From: Streptomyces sp. CB01635
GTDB taxonomy: Bacteria > Actinomycetota > Actinomycetes > Streptomycetales > Streptomycetaceae
Direction: 5' to 3'
DNA: 64,000 nucleotides
Assembly: GCF_002803065.1 (NCBI RefSeq)
Contig: NZ_NNBL01000003.1
Coordinates: 267,460 to 331,459, forward strand
Positions 51,211-60,626 of this stretch are shown here, piece by piece. Within the stretch, counting starts at the first letter, position 1. Every line of letters begins with the position of its first letter. The translations under genes and the position numbers were made by a program. The notes below the pieces were generated by a model. It made no database searches and was not told the DNA's origin. It worked only from the letters and a program-made list of their open reading frames with translations.

Positions 51211-52764
51211 ATGAACACGCTCTACGAGGACCTCGGCCTCGCCCCCGCCATCAACGCCAGCGGCAAGATGACCGCCCTCGGCGGCAGCCGGCTCGACGAC
51301 CGGGTGATCGCCGCCATGGGCGAGGCCGCCCGCGGTCATGTGGTCATGGACGACCTGCTCGTCGCCGCCGGCCGGGAACTCGCCCGCGCCACCGGCGCCG
51401 AGGACGCCTGCCCCACCACCGGTGCCGCGGCCGGCATCGCGATCGCGGTGGCCGCCCTCATCGCCGGCACCGACCCGGCCCGGATCGAGCGACTGCCCGA
51501 CGCCGGAGGCGCGCCCGACGAGGTGGTGCTCCAGAAGGGCCACGCCGTCCACTTCGGCGCCTCCGTGTGCCAGATGATCGCCATCGGCGGCGGCAGGCCC
51601 GTCGAGGTCGGCGCCGTCAACAAGGCACGGCCCGAGCACTTCACCGCCGCGATCACCGACCGCACCGCAGCTCTCCTGTACGTCCAGTCGCACCACGCCG
51701 TACAGAAGGGCCAGGTCCCGCTGGAGACGGTGGTGGCCATCGGGCGCGAGCACGGTATCCCGGTGATCGTGGACGCGGCGGCGGAGGAGGACCTGCGCCG
51801 CTGGCCGGCCACCGGCGCCGACCTTGTCGTCTACAGCGGGGGCAAGGCCGTCGGAGGTCCCACCTCCGGACTGATCTGCGGGCCGGCCGACCTGATCGCC
51901 GCGTGCCGCGCACAGTACGGCGGCATCGGGCGGCCGATGAAGGTCGGCAAGGAAACCGTCCTCGGCCTCGTGCAGGCGGTGCGCGACTACGGGACCGCAG
52001 CCGGGGCCGTCGACCCGGAACAACAGCAGGCCCGTATGACGCGGCTCGCCGAACGCCTCGACGTGCTGCCGGGACTCTCCGCACGTGTGGTCCGCGATGA
52101 GGCCGGCCGGCTCATCCACCGGACGGAACTGACCGTCGACCCGACTGAGGCGGGCCGGAACGCGACCGAACTCGCCGCGGAGCTGGCACAGGGTCAGCCG
52201 CCCGTCTTCCTGCGGGACCACCACGCCGCCACCGGCAGGCTGGCCGTCGACCCCCGGCCGCTGACTTTGCACGAGGAAGAACAGATCGTGGCCCGGCTCA
52301 CCGGGATCCTGGGCGGCGCGCGGGTCACCGCCGGGCCCCGCGGTCACGGAGAGCCGACAGAGACCGGGCGGACGCCGGCACCGGACCAGCAGGAGGCGCA
52401 GGTGACCGGTCGGCCGGCAGCCGGGACAACGCCCGAGCGTGCGGCGGACGCGGACGGCACAACGACGCCGGTGGTGCCCTTGGAGCGTCGCCTGGTGGTG
52501 ACCGAGGCGGCGGGGCTGCACGCCCGGCCGGCAGCGGCCTTCGCCCAGGCCGCGGGCCGCAGCGCGGCAGCCGTGACGGTACGCCGAGCCGGCACCGAAG
52601 GCAGCTCCGCGGCCGACACACGCGAGGTCCCGGCCCGCAGCGTGCTGTCCCTGATGTCGCTCAACATCCGCTCCGGCGAGGAGATCGTCCTCAGCGCGCG
52701 CGGCGAAGGGGCGGCCGAGGCACTCGCCGAGCTGGCAGCCATCGCCGCACCCGAATCCTCCTGA
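51211..52764 (+). CDS. DgaE/SelA-like PLP-dependent ammonia-lyase fused to a C-terminal HPr domain
   Basis: 517 residues. Residues 1-370 are a fold-type I PLP enzyme of the selenocysteine-synthase-related DgaE group: INASGKMTALGGSRLDD, CPTTGAAAGIAIAVAALIAG, VIVDAAAEEDLRRW and VYSGGKAVGGPTSG with PLP Lys212. Characterised DgaE removes ammonia from D-glucosaminate-6-phosphate to give KDGP. Residues 371-424 are a Gly/Ala/Thr/Pro linker. Residues 425-517 are HPr-like: GLHARPAAAFAQAA with His437 (His15 equivalent) and ARSVLSLMSLNIRSGEEI with Ser477 (Ser46 equivalent). A phosphoryl-carrier domain on this enzyme is unusual. Next gene 33 bp downstream is the aldolase. Confidence 0.85.
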   Translation: MNTLYEDLGLAPAINASGKMTALGGSRLDDRVIAAMGEAARGHVVMDDLLVAAGRELARATGAEDACPTTGAAAGIAIAVAALIAGTDPARIERLPDAGGAPDEVVLQKGHAVHFGASVCQMIAIGGGRPVEVGAVNKARPEHFTAAITDRTAALLYVQSHHAVQKGQVPLETVVAIGREHGIPVIVDAAAEEDLRRWPATGADLVVYSGGKAVGGPTSGLICGPADLIAACRAQYGGIGRPMKVGKETVLGLVQAVRDYGTAAGAVDPEQQQARMTRLAERLDVLPGLSARVVRDEAGRLIHRTELTVDPTEAGRNATELAAELAQGQPPVFLRDHHAATGRLAVDPRPLTLHEEEQIVARLTGILGGARVTAGPRGHGEPTETGRTPAPDQQEAQVTGRPAAGTTPERAADADGTTTPVVPLERRLVVTEAAGLHARPAAAFAQAAGRSAAAVTVRRAGTEGSSAADTREVPARSVLSLMSLNIRSGEEIVLSARGEGAAEALAELAAIAAPESS

Positions 52765-52797
52765 CCCCGCCCCCGCCCATCGAAGGACCTCCCCGCC

Positions 52798-53394
52798 ATG
52801 TCTCTCACCCCCGCCGTCCAGGGCGTCGTCGACCACCTCCAGCAGGCCCGAGCCGTGCCGACCGTACGTGCCGCCGACGCCGACGCCGCCTACGCACTGG
52901 CCCACGAACTGCTCGACGCCGGTTTCACGACCTTCGAATTCACGGCCACCACCCCCGGCTGGGAGGGCCTGGTGAAGAGCTGGCACCAGGAATTCCCGCA
53001 GGCGGTGTTCGGACTCGGCACGGTGACCTCACCGCGGATCGCCGAGCAGGCGCTGGCCGCCGGTGCGCAGTTCCTGGTCAGCCCGTTCCAGGTGCCCGAC
53101 GTCCGCCCCGTCGCGGATGCCGCCGACCGGCTGCTGGTCGAGGGCGGACTGACCCCCTCGGAACTGCGCACCGCCGCCGAACGCGGAGTGGCGAAGCTCT
53201 TCCCGGCGCACATCGGAGGCATCGCCTACCTGAAGTCACTGCTCGCCGTACTGCCCGGCGCCCGGATCATGGCGACCGGCGGCATCACCGTGGACAACAC
53301 GGCCGAGTGGCTGGCCGCCGGCGCCTTCACCGTCAGCATCGGCAGCGACATAAGGGGCAATGCCACCAGGTTGCGCACCCTCCTCGACGGCTGA
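52798..53394 (+). CDS. dagF: KDGP/KDPG-type aldolase (DgaF-like)
   Basis: 198 residues, a single (beta/alpha)8 barrel of the KDPG/KHG aldolase family: TTFEFTATTPG (Glu47), FGLGTVTSPRIAEQALAAGA, AKLFPAHIGG with Schiff-base Lys133, and IMATGGITVDNTAEWLAAGA. It would split the 2-keto-3-deoxy-6-phosphogluconate made by the DgaE-like enzyme into pyruvate and glyceraldehyde-3-phosphate. A glyceraldehyde-3-phosphate dehydrogenase gene follows 139 bp later. Ribosome-binding site AAGGA before ATG 52798. Confidence 0.85.
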   Translation: MSLTPAVQGVVDHLQQARAVPTVRAADADAAYALAHELLDAGFTTFEFTATTPGWEGLVKSWHQEFPQAVFGLGTVTSPRIAEQALAAGAQFLVSPFQVPDVRPVADAADRLLVEGGLTPSELRTAAERGVAKLFPAHIGGIAYLKSLLAVLPGARIMATGGITVDNTAEWLAAGAFTVSIGSDIRGNATRLRTLLDG

Positions 53395-53448
53395 GCGACA
53401 CCGAGGGGCGTGCGGGCGCGAGGGAGGCGTTCGCTGGGCGGCAGCGTC

Positions 53449-53502
53449 TGAACGATCAACCGGGGGACCGTTTGAACGATCAAAATGGGGGCGGGTTAGC
53501 AT
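53449..53502 (+). promoter_or_regulatory. Repeated TGAACGATCAA and -10 element before the GAPDH gene
   Basis: TGAACGATCAA at 53449-53459 and 53473-53483, 24 bp apart; the second lies in TTGA-ACGA-TCAA, an inverted repeat. TAGCAT at 53497-53502 is a -10 candidate with TTGAAC (53472-53477) 19 bp upstream, so a bound regulator would cover the -35. Confidence 0.55.
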
Positions 53503-53533
53503 ATGAGCGCCGCCTAGCTCGAAAGATAAACCT

Positions 53534-54979
53534 GTGACTGTCAAAGACGACTCGTTCACCAACTGGAAGAACCGCGAGGAGATCGCGGAGTCGATGATCC
53601 CGATCATCGGGAAGATGCACAGGGAGCGGGACGTCACCGTCCTGCTCCACAGCCGCTCCTTGGTGAACAAGTCGGTGGTGAGCATCCTCAAGACCCACCG
53701 GTTCGCCCGCCAGATCGCCGGCGAGGAACTGTCGGTCACCGAGACGATGCCGTTCCTGCAGGCACTGGCCGCGCTCGACCTCGGCCCGTCGCAGATCGAC
53801 ATCGGCCTGCTCGCCGAGGCGCACCGGGCCGACGACCGGGGTCTCTCGGTCGAGGAGTTCACCGCCGAGGCCGTGTCCGGCGCCACGGGTGAGAACAAGA
53901 TCGAGCGCCGCCAGGCGCGTGACGTGGTCCTCTACGGCTTCGGCCGCATCGGCCGCCTCGTCGCCCGCCTGCTCATCGAGAAGGCCGGCTCCGGCAACGG
54001 TCTGCGCCTGCGCGCCATCGTCGTCCGCGGGGGTGGCGACCAGGATCTCGTCAAGCGTGCCTCGCTGCTGCGCCGCGACTCCATCCACGGCCAGTTCAAC
54101 GGCACGATCACGGTCGACGAGGCGAACAGCACGATCGTCGCCAACGGCAACGAGATCAAGGTGATCTACGCCAACGACCCGTCCGAGGTCGACTACACGG
54201 CGTACGGCATCAACGACGCCATCCTGATCGACAACACCGGCAAGTGGCGTGACCGCGAGGGGCTTTCGAAGCACCTCCGCCCCGGCGTCGAGAAGGTCGT
54301 CCTGACCGCTCCCGGCAAGGGCGACGTCCCGAACATCGTGCACGGCGTCAACCACGACATGATCAAGCCGGACGAGCAGATCCTGTCCTGCGCGTCCTGC
54401 ACCACCAACGCGATCGTCCCGCCGCTGAAGGCGATGGACGACGAGTACGGGGTGCTGCGCGGCCACGTGGAGACCGTCCACTCGTTCACCAACGACCAGA
54501 ACCTGCTGGACAATTACCACAAGGCCGACCGCCGCGGCCGCTCCGCGCCGCTCAACATGGTCATCACCGAGACCGGCGCCGCCTCCGCCGTCGCCAAGGC
54601 GCTGCCCGACCTCAAGGCTCCGATCACCGGCAGCTCGATCCGCGTGCCGGTGCCGGACGTCTCGATCGCGATCCTCAGCCTGCGCCTCGGCCGTGAGACC
54701 ACCCGCGAGGAAGTCCTCGACTACCTCCGCGACGTCTCGCTGAACTCGCCGCTCAAGCGCCAGATCGACTTCACCACCGCCCCCGACGCGGTCTCCATGG
54801 ACTTCGTCGGCTCGCGCCACGCCTCCATCGTGGACGCCGGTGCCACCAAGGTCGACGGCGACAACGCGATCCTCTACCTCTGGTACGACAACGAGTTCGG
54901 CTACTCGTGCCAGGTCATTCGCGTCGTCCAGCACGTCTCCGGGGTGGAGTACCCGACCTACCCGGTCCCGACGGCGTAA
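53534..54979 (+). CDS. gap: Glyceraldehyde-3-phosphate dehydrogenase, long form
   Basis: 481 residues. An N-terminal extension of about 125 residues (FTNWKNREEIAESMIPIIGK) precedes the NAD-binding domain (VLYGFGRIGRLVARLL) and catalytic domain (SCASCTTNAI with Cys289, TNDQNLLDNYHKADRRGRSA, WYDNEFGYSCQV). The long form is the second GAPDH type known in streptomycetes and other bacteria; standard GAPDH is about 335 residues. It oxidises glyceraldehyde-3-phosphate to 1,3-bisphosphoglycerate. GTG 53534 has a weak GAAAG upstream. Its place right after the aldolase gene may be functional. Confidence 0.9.
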   Translation: MTVKDDSFTNWKNREEIAESMIPIIGKMHRERDVTVLLHSRSLVNKSVVSILKTHRFARQIAGEELSVTETMPFLQALAALDLGPSQIDIGLLAEAHRADDRGLSVEEFTAEAVSGATGENKIERRQARDVVLYGFGRIGRLVARLLIEKAGSGNGLRLRAIVVRGGGDQDLVKRASLLRRDSIHGQFNGTITVDEANSTIVANGNEIKVIYANDPSEVDYTAYGINDAILIDNTGKWRDREGLSKHLRPGVEKVVLTAPGKGDVPNIVHGVNHDMIKPDEQILSCASCTTNAIVPPLKAMDDEYGVLRGHVETVHSFTNDQNLLDNYHKADRRGRSAPLNMVITETGAASAVAKALPDLKAPITGSSIRVPVPDVSIAILSLRLGRETTREEVLDYLRDVSLNSPLKRQIDFTTAPDAVSMDFVGSRHASIVDAGATKVDGDNAILYLWYDNEFGYSCQVIRVVQHVSGVEYPTYPVPTA

Positions 54980-54985
54980 GCCTTG

Positions 54986-55035
54986 ACAGCCCGAGGGGGC
55001 CCGGCCGTTGCAACGGCCGGGCCCCCTCGGGCTGT
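54986..55035. terminator. 50-bp perfect palindrome: bidirectional terminator
   Basis: Arms 54986-55010 and 55011-55035 are exact 25-bp reverse complements. It sits 6 bp after the GAPDH stop and 19 bp from the pepP stop on the other strand, so it ends both transcripts. Confidence 0.9.
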
Positions 55036-55054
55036 TGTCACAGCAGCGGGACCC

Positions 55055-56551
<1,497 letters not shown>

Positions 56552-56623
56552 GGTGCACCCTTCTGCTGTGTTCCGTAGGGGTTTCGGCTGAGCTGCCTGT
56601 CAGCCTAGTGACCCTTGGCGCGC

Positions 56624-56645
56624 TTGGGAACATGTGACATAGTAC
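56624..56645 (+). promoter_or_regulatory. Promoter and GntR-type site before the hydroxyproline operon
   Basis: TAGTAC (56640-56645) is 4 bp before GTG 56650 and TTGGCG (56615-56620) a weak -35; no ribosome-binding site precedes the GTG, so a leaderless transcript is likely. The stretch TTGGGAAC..GTGACAT resembles TTGTGGAAC.GTGACAT at 61711-61726 before the GntR gene. Confidence 0.5.
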
Positions 56646-56649
56646 TGGC

Positions 56650-57816
56650 GTGACTACGCGTCTGACCTGCGATGTTGTGGTGGTCGGCGCCGGAATGGTG
56701 GGCGCTGCCTGCGCCCTCTATGCGGCGCGGGCGGGGCATTCCGTCGCCCTGGTGGACCGGGGCCCCGTGGCCGGAGGCACCACCGGCGCGGGCGAGGGGA
56801 ACCTGCTCGTCTCCGACAAGGAACCGGGCCCCGAGCTCGAACTCGCCCTGCTTTCCGCCCGGTTGTGGTCCGAACTCACCGCCGAGCCGGGCGTGGCCGA
56901 GGCCGTCGAGTTCGAGGCCAAGGGCGGAGTCGTCGTGGCGTCGTCCGGCGAAGGCCTGGCGGCACTGGAGAAGTTCGCCGTGCAGCAGCGCGACGCCGGT
57001 GTCGACGCGCGCGCCGTCACGGCCGACGAGCTCTACGTTCTCGAACCGGAACTCGCCCCAGGAATGCCGGGCGGCGTCCACTACCCGCAGGACGCCCAGG
57101 TGATGCCCACGCTGGCCGCCGCGCACCTCGTACGCCTTGCGCGCGCGGCGGGAGCGCGACTGCTGACCGGCGCGCCCGTCACCGCGGTGCTCCGGTCGGC
57201 GGACGGTTCCGTACGAGGCGTCCGTACCGGCCGGGGCGAGATCCACGCCCCCGCCGTGGTGAACGCGGCAGGTACCTGGGGCGGCGAGTTGGCCGCCCTC
57301 GCCGGGGTCCGGCTGCCGGTGCTGCCGCGGCGCGGTTTCGTCCTCGTCACCGAGCCGCTGCCGCGCCTGGTCCGGCACAAGGTGTACGCCGCCGACTACG
57401 TGGCCGACGTCGCGAGCGACTCGGCTGCCCTGCAGACGTCGCCGGTCGTCGAGGGCACCGCGGCCGGTCCCGTGCTGATCGGCGCGAGCCGCGAACGCGT
57501 CGGCTTCGACAGCACGTTCTCGCTGCCGGTCGTGCGGTCGCTGGCGGCGGGGGCGGCACGGCTGTTCCCCTTCCTGGAGAGCGTCCGAGTGATGCGGTCC
57601 TACCTGGGTTTCCGCCCGTACATGCCGGATCATCTGCCGGCGATCGGGCCGGACGCGCGCGTGCCCGGCCTCTTCCACGCCTGCGGGCACGAGGGCGCCG
57701 GCATCGGACTCGCCACGGGCACAGGGCACTTGATCGCCGGAGCGCTCGGTGGCGGAGGGCCGGATCCCGCGCTCGCGCCGTTCCGCCCGGACCGGTTCCC
57801 CGAGGAGGCGTCTTGA
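56650..57816 (+). CDS. FAD-dependent D-amino-acid dehydrogenase, D-hydroxyproline dehydrogenase beta subunit type
   Basis: 388 residues of the DAO fold: VVVVGAGMVGAACALYAARA (FAD), GTTGAGEGNLLVSDKEPGPE, and the late GLFHACGHEGAGIGLATGTG. Similar to the beta subunit of the multi-subunit D-hydroxyproline dehydrogenase and to opine/proline dehydrogenases. It oxidises cis-4-hydroxy-D-proline to Delta1-pyrroline-4-hydroxy-2-carboxylate. GTG 56650 lacks a ribosome-binding site and probably starts a leaderless mRNA. It overlaps the ferredoxin-like subunit gene by 4 bp. Confidence 0.85.
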   Translation: MTTRLTCDVVVVGAGMVGAACALYAARAGHSVALVDRGPVAGGTTGAGEGNLLVSDKEPGPELELALLSARLWSELTAEPGVAEAVEFEAKGGVVVASSGEGLAALEKFAVQQRDAGVDARAVTADELYVLEPELAPGMPGGVHYPQDAQVMPTLAAAHLVRLARAAGARLLTGAPVTAVLRSADGSVRGVRTGRGEIHAPAVVNAAGTWGGELAALAGVRLPVLPRRGFVLVTEPLPRLVRHKVYAADYVADVASDSAALQTSPVVEGTAAGPVLIGASRERVGFDSTFSLPVVRSLAAGAARLFPFLESVRVMRSYLGFRPYMPDHLPAIGPDARVPGLFHACGHEGAGIGLATGTGHLIAGALGGGGPDPALAPFRPDRFPEEAS

Positions 57817-58145
57817 CCGGCAAGCGCACACCACTGGATCTCGTCAGGGCCGAACCCGGACCCGCTCACACCGCCACGTTCGACGGCGCGCGGATCGCTG
57901 TGCTGCCCGGGCAGACCGTAGCCGCGGTGCTGTGGTCGGCGGGCGTCACTGCCTGGCGCACCACGCGCGGCACGGGCGAGCCGCGGGGAGTCTTCTGCGG
58001 CATCGGCGTCTGCTTCGACTGCCTCGTGACCGTCAACGGCCGCCCCAACCAACGGGCTTGCCTCGTACGGGCAGAGCCCGGCGACGACATCCGCACGCAG
58101 CGCGGCACCGGGCACGACGACGCGGCGGAGGGGGAGGGGTCATGA
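57813..58145 (+). CDS. Small [2Fe-2S] subunit of D-hydroxyproline dehydrogenase
   Basis: 110 residues. GVFCGIGVCFDCLVTVNGRP followed by QRACL supplies four cysteines of a plant-type [2Fe-2S] site. TTG 57813 overlaps the preceding stop (TTGA) and has GAGGAGG 3 bp upstream, so this unusual start is well supported. It carries electrons between the FAD subunits, as HcnA/LhpE-type subunits do. Confidence 0.85.
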   Translation: MTGKRTPLDLVRAEPGPAHTATFDGARIAVLPGQTVAAVLWSAGVTAWRTTRGTGEPRGVFCGIGVCFDCLVTVNGRPNQRACLVRAEPGDDIRTQRGTGHDDAAEGEGS

Positions 58146-59566
58146 AGCGTGGCGCACATGAGGGCTCGGCGCGCACGCTCGCCGTGATCGGCGCCGGGCC
58201 CGCCGGGCTGGCCGCCGCACTCGCCGCGGCCGTCCGAGGGAGCCGCGTGACGCTGATCGACGCGGGCGCGCAGGCCGGCGGCCAGTTCTACCGCCAGCCC
58301 GCCGAGGAACTGGGCGCCCGCCGCCCGCAGGCGCTCCACCACCAGTGGCGGACCTGGGAGCGGCTGCGGGACGGCCTGGCCGCACAGATCGCGACGGGCC
58401 GCATCACTCACCTGACGGATCATCATGTGTGGTGCGTGGAACGGCTCGACGAGACATCCGGCTTCCTCGTCCACACGCTGCACGGTCCGGCCCAGGAGGA
58501 GCCGTCCGTGGTGCGTGCGGACGCCGTCATCCTGGCGACCGGCGCCTACGAGAAGGTGCTGCCTTTCCCGGGCTGGACCCTGCCGGGTGTGATCACCGCG
58601 GGCGGCGCGCAGGCCATGCTCAAGGGCGGACTCGTGCTCCAGGGGCGTACGGCCGTCGTGGCGGGCACCGGGCCCCTGCTGCTGCCGGTCGCCGCCGGAC
58701 TGGCTGCGGCCGGTGCCGAGGTCGCCGCGCTGGTCGAGTCCGCCGGGGCGAAGAGCGTGGCCCGGCACGCGCGTACGCTGTCCGCCCACCCGGACAAGCT
58801 CGTCGAAGGGGCCGGGTACGTCGCCGAACTGATGCGCCGCCGGGTGCGGTTGAAGGCCAGGCACACCGTCGTGGAAGCGCATGGTGACGGCACGCTCGAA
58901 GCCGTCACCATCGCCGCGCTCGACCGCGAGGGGCGGGTGGCGCCGGGCTCCGAGCGGGTCGTCCGCTGCGACACCCTCGCCGTCGGCCACGGCCTGCTGC
59001 CGCACACCGACCTTGCCGAGACGCTCGGCTGCCGTCTCGAAGGCCCGGCCGTGGCCGTGGACGACGAGCAGCGCACCGACATCCACGGAGTGTGGGCCGC
59101 GGGCGAGGCCACCGGCGTGGGCGGCGCCGCCCTCTCGCTCGCCGAGGGCCATATCGCGGGGTGCTCCGCCGCGGCACGGCTCGCGGGGCGTGAACCCGAC
59201 CCGCGGGCGTGGGAGGCCGCCGCCAAGTCCCGTGCGAGGAGCAGGGAGTTCATCGCCTCCCTCGACGCTGTCTTCGCGCCGCGTGCGCACTGGGCCGAGC
59301 AGGTCACCGACGACACCCTCGTGTGCCGCTGCGAGGAGGTGCCGGCCTCCGCGATCCGTGAGGCGGTCGGTGAGCTCGGGGCCACGGACGCGCGCACCGT
59401 GAAACTGCTGACCCGGGCCGGTATGGGCTGGTGCCAGGGCCGCGTGTGCGGACCGGCCGTCGCCGGTCTTGCGGGATGTGAACTGCGGCCGACCAAAAGG
59501 CCGTTCGCCCGCCCCGTGCCGCTCGGAGTGCTCGCTCGGGCGGGGGAGGACCTGCCCGACGAGTGA
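58142..59566 (+). CDS. FAD/NAD(P)-binding subunit with BFD-like [2Fe-2S] domain (D-hydroxyproline dehydrogenase alpha type)
   Basis: 474 residues. LAVIGAGPAGLAAALAAAVR and AGGQFYRQPAEELG open a glutathione-reductase-like FAD fold; a second Gly-rich motif (TAVVAGTGPLLLPVAAGLAA) is central. The C-terminus (about 395-455) has CRCEEVPASAIREAV and GMGWCQGRVCGP, a bacterioferredoxin-type [2Fe-2S] domain. ATG 58142 overlaps the previous stop (ATGA). Completes the three-part dehydrogenase. Confidence 0.85.
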   Translation: MKRGAHEGSARTLAVIGAGPAGLAAALAAAVRGSRVTLIDAGAQAGGQFYRQPAEELGARRPQALHHQWRTWERLRDGLAAQIATGRITHLTDHHVWCVERLDETSGFLVHTLHGPAQEEPSVVRADAVILATGAYEKVLPFPGWTLPGVITAGGAQAMLKGGLVLQGRTAVVAGTGPLLLPVAAGLAAAGAEVAALVESAGAKSVARHARTLSAHPDKLVEGAGYVAELMRRRVRLKARHTVVEAHGDGTLEAVTIAALDREGRVAPGSERVVRCDTLAVGHGLLPHTDLAETLGCRLEGPAVAVDDEQRTDIHGVWAAGEATGVGGAALSLAEGHIAGCSAAARLAGREPDPRAWEAAAKSRARSREFIASLDAVFAPRAHWAEQVTDDTLVCRCEEVPASAIREAVGELGATDARTVKLLTRAGMGWCQGRVCGPAVAGLAGCELRPTKRPFARPVPLGVLARAGEDLPDE

Positions 59567-59670
59567 CCCGGACAGCCCTCCAGCAACAGCCGTTTCCATC
59601 AGATCGTCCACATCAGACCGTAGCCATAAGTGCAATGTCACACGCCACAGGCACAGAGGAGACACAGCCC

Positions 59671-60567
59671 ATGACCACGTCCGAGCGCAGCCCCTGGCAC
59701 GGCGTCCTCGTCGCCACGCCGCTCCCGCTGAACGACGACCTCTCCGTCAACTACGCCGAATTCGCCGAGCATTGTGCCTGGCTCGTCGAGAACGGCTGCG
59801 ACGGAGTCGTGCCCAACGGCTCGCTCGGCGAGTACCAGGTGCTCACGCCGGAGGAGCGTGCCAAGGTCGTCGAGACGGCCGTCGCCGCGATCGGCGGGCA
59901 GCGCGTGATGCCCGGCGTCGCCGCCTACGGCTCCGCCGAGGCCGGCCGCTGGGCCGAGCAGGCCAAGGACGCCGGCTGCGCCTCCGTGATGCTGCTCCCG
60001 CCCAACGCCTACCGCGCCGACGAGCGTTCCGTCCTCGCCCACTACGAGGCGGTCGCCGCGGTGGGCCTCCCCGTCGTCGCGTACAACAACCCCATCGACA
60101 CCAAGGTCGACCTGGTGCCGGAACTGCTCGCGAAGCTGCACCGTGAGGGGTTCGTCCGCGGGGTCAAGGAGTTCTCGGGAGACGTGCGGCGGGCGTACCG
60201 CATCGCCGAACTCGCCCCGGAACTCGACCTGTTGGTCGGCGCGGACGACGTCCTGCTCGAACTGGCGCTGGCCGGTGCCAAGGGCTGGATCGCCGGGTAC
60301 CCGAACATGCTGCCCGCCGCGTCCGTCCAGCTGTACCGTGCCGCAGTGTCGGGCGACCTCGCCACCGCGACCTCCCTCTACCGGCAGCTCCACCCGCTCC
60401 TTCGGTGGGACTCGCGGCCGGAGTTCGTCCAGGCCATCAAGCTGTCCATGGACATGATCGGCCGCCATGGAGGCCCCTGCCGCCCGCCGCGCATGCCGCT
60501 TCTGCCGGACCAGGAGAAGGCGGTGCGCGCCGCCACCGAACAGGCGGTCGCCGCCGGTCTCGTCTGA
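59671..60567 (+). CDS. Dihydrodipicolinate-synthase family deaminase (pyrroline-4-hydroxy-2-carboxylate deaminase type)
   Basis: 298 residues, (beta/alpha)8 barrel with Schiff-base Lys166 (GVKEFSGDVRR) and Tyr138 (VVAYNNP). The neighbours point to Delta1-pyrroline-4-hydroxy-2-carboxylate deaminase, which yields alpha-ketoglutarate semialdehyde. An in-frame GTG at 59563 overlaps the upstream stop, but ATG 59671 has GAGGAG 9 bp upstream and gives the family length. The 104 bp between carry ATGTCAC, a half of the palindrome at 61720. Confidence 0.85.
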   Translation: MTTSERSPWHGVLVATPLPLNDDLSVNYAEFAEHCAWLVENGCDGVVPNGSLGEYQVLTPEERAKVVETAVAAIGGQRVMPGVAAYGSAEAGRWAEQAKDAGCASVMLLPPNAYRADERSVLAHYEAVAAVGLPVVAYNNPIDTKVDLVPELLAKLHREGFVRGVKEFSGDVRRAYRIAELAPELDLLVGADDVLLELALAGAKGWIAGYPNMLPAASVQLYRAAVSGDLATATSLYRQLHPLLRWDSRPEFVQAIKLSMDMIGRHGGPCRPPRMPLLPDQEKAVRAATEQAVAAGLV

Positions 60568-60626
60568 ACCACGCGACCGCACTCGCATACGTCCACCGCA
60601 TCCACTTCCAGGGAGCAGCTTCCGAC

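Noticed and set aside
56865..57812. Long upstream extension of the [2Fe-2S] subunit
   Set aside because: Out-of-frame shadow of the FAD subunit gene; TTG 57813 with GAGGAGG and a TTGA overlap explains the real start.
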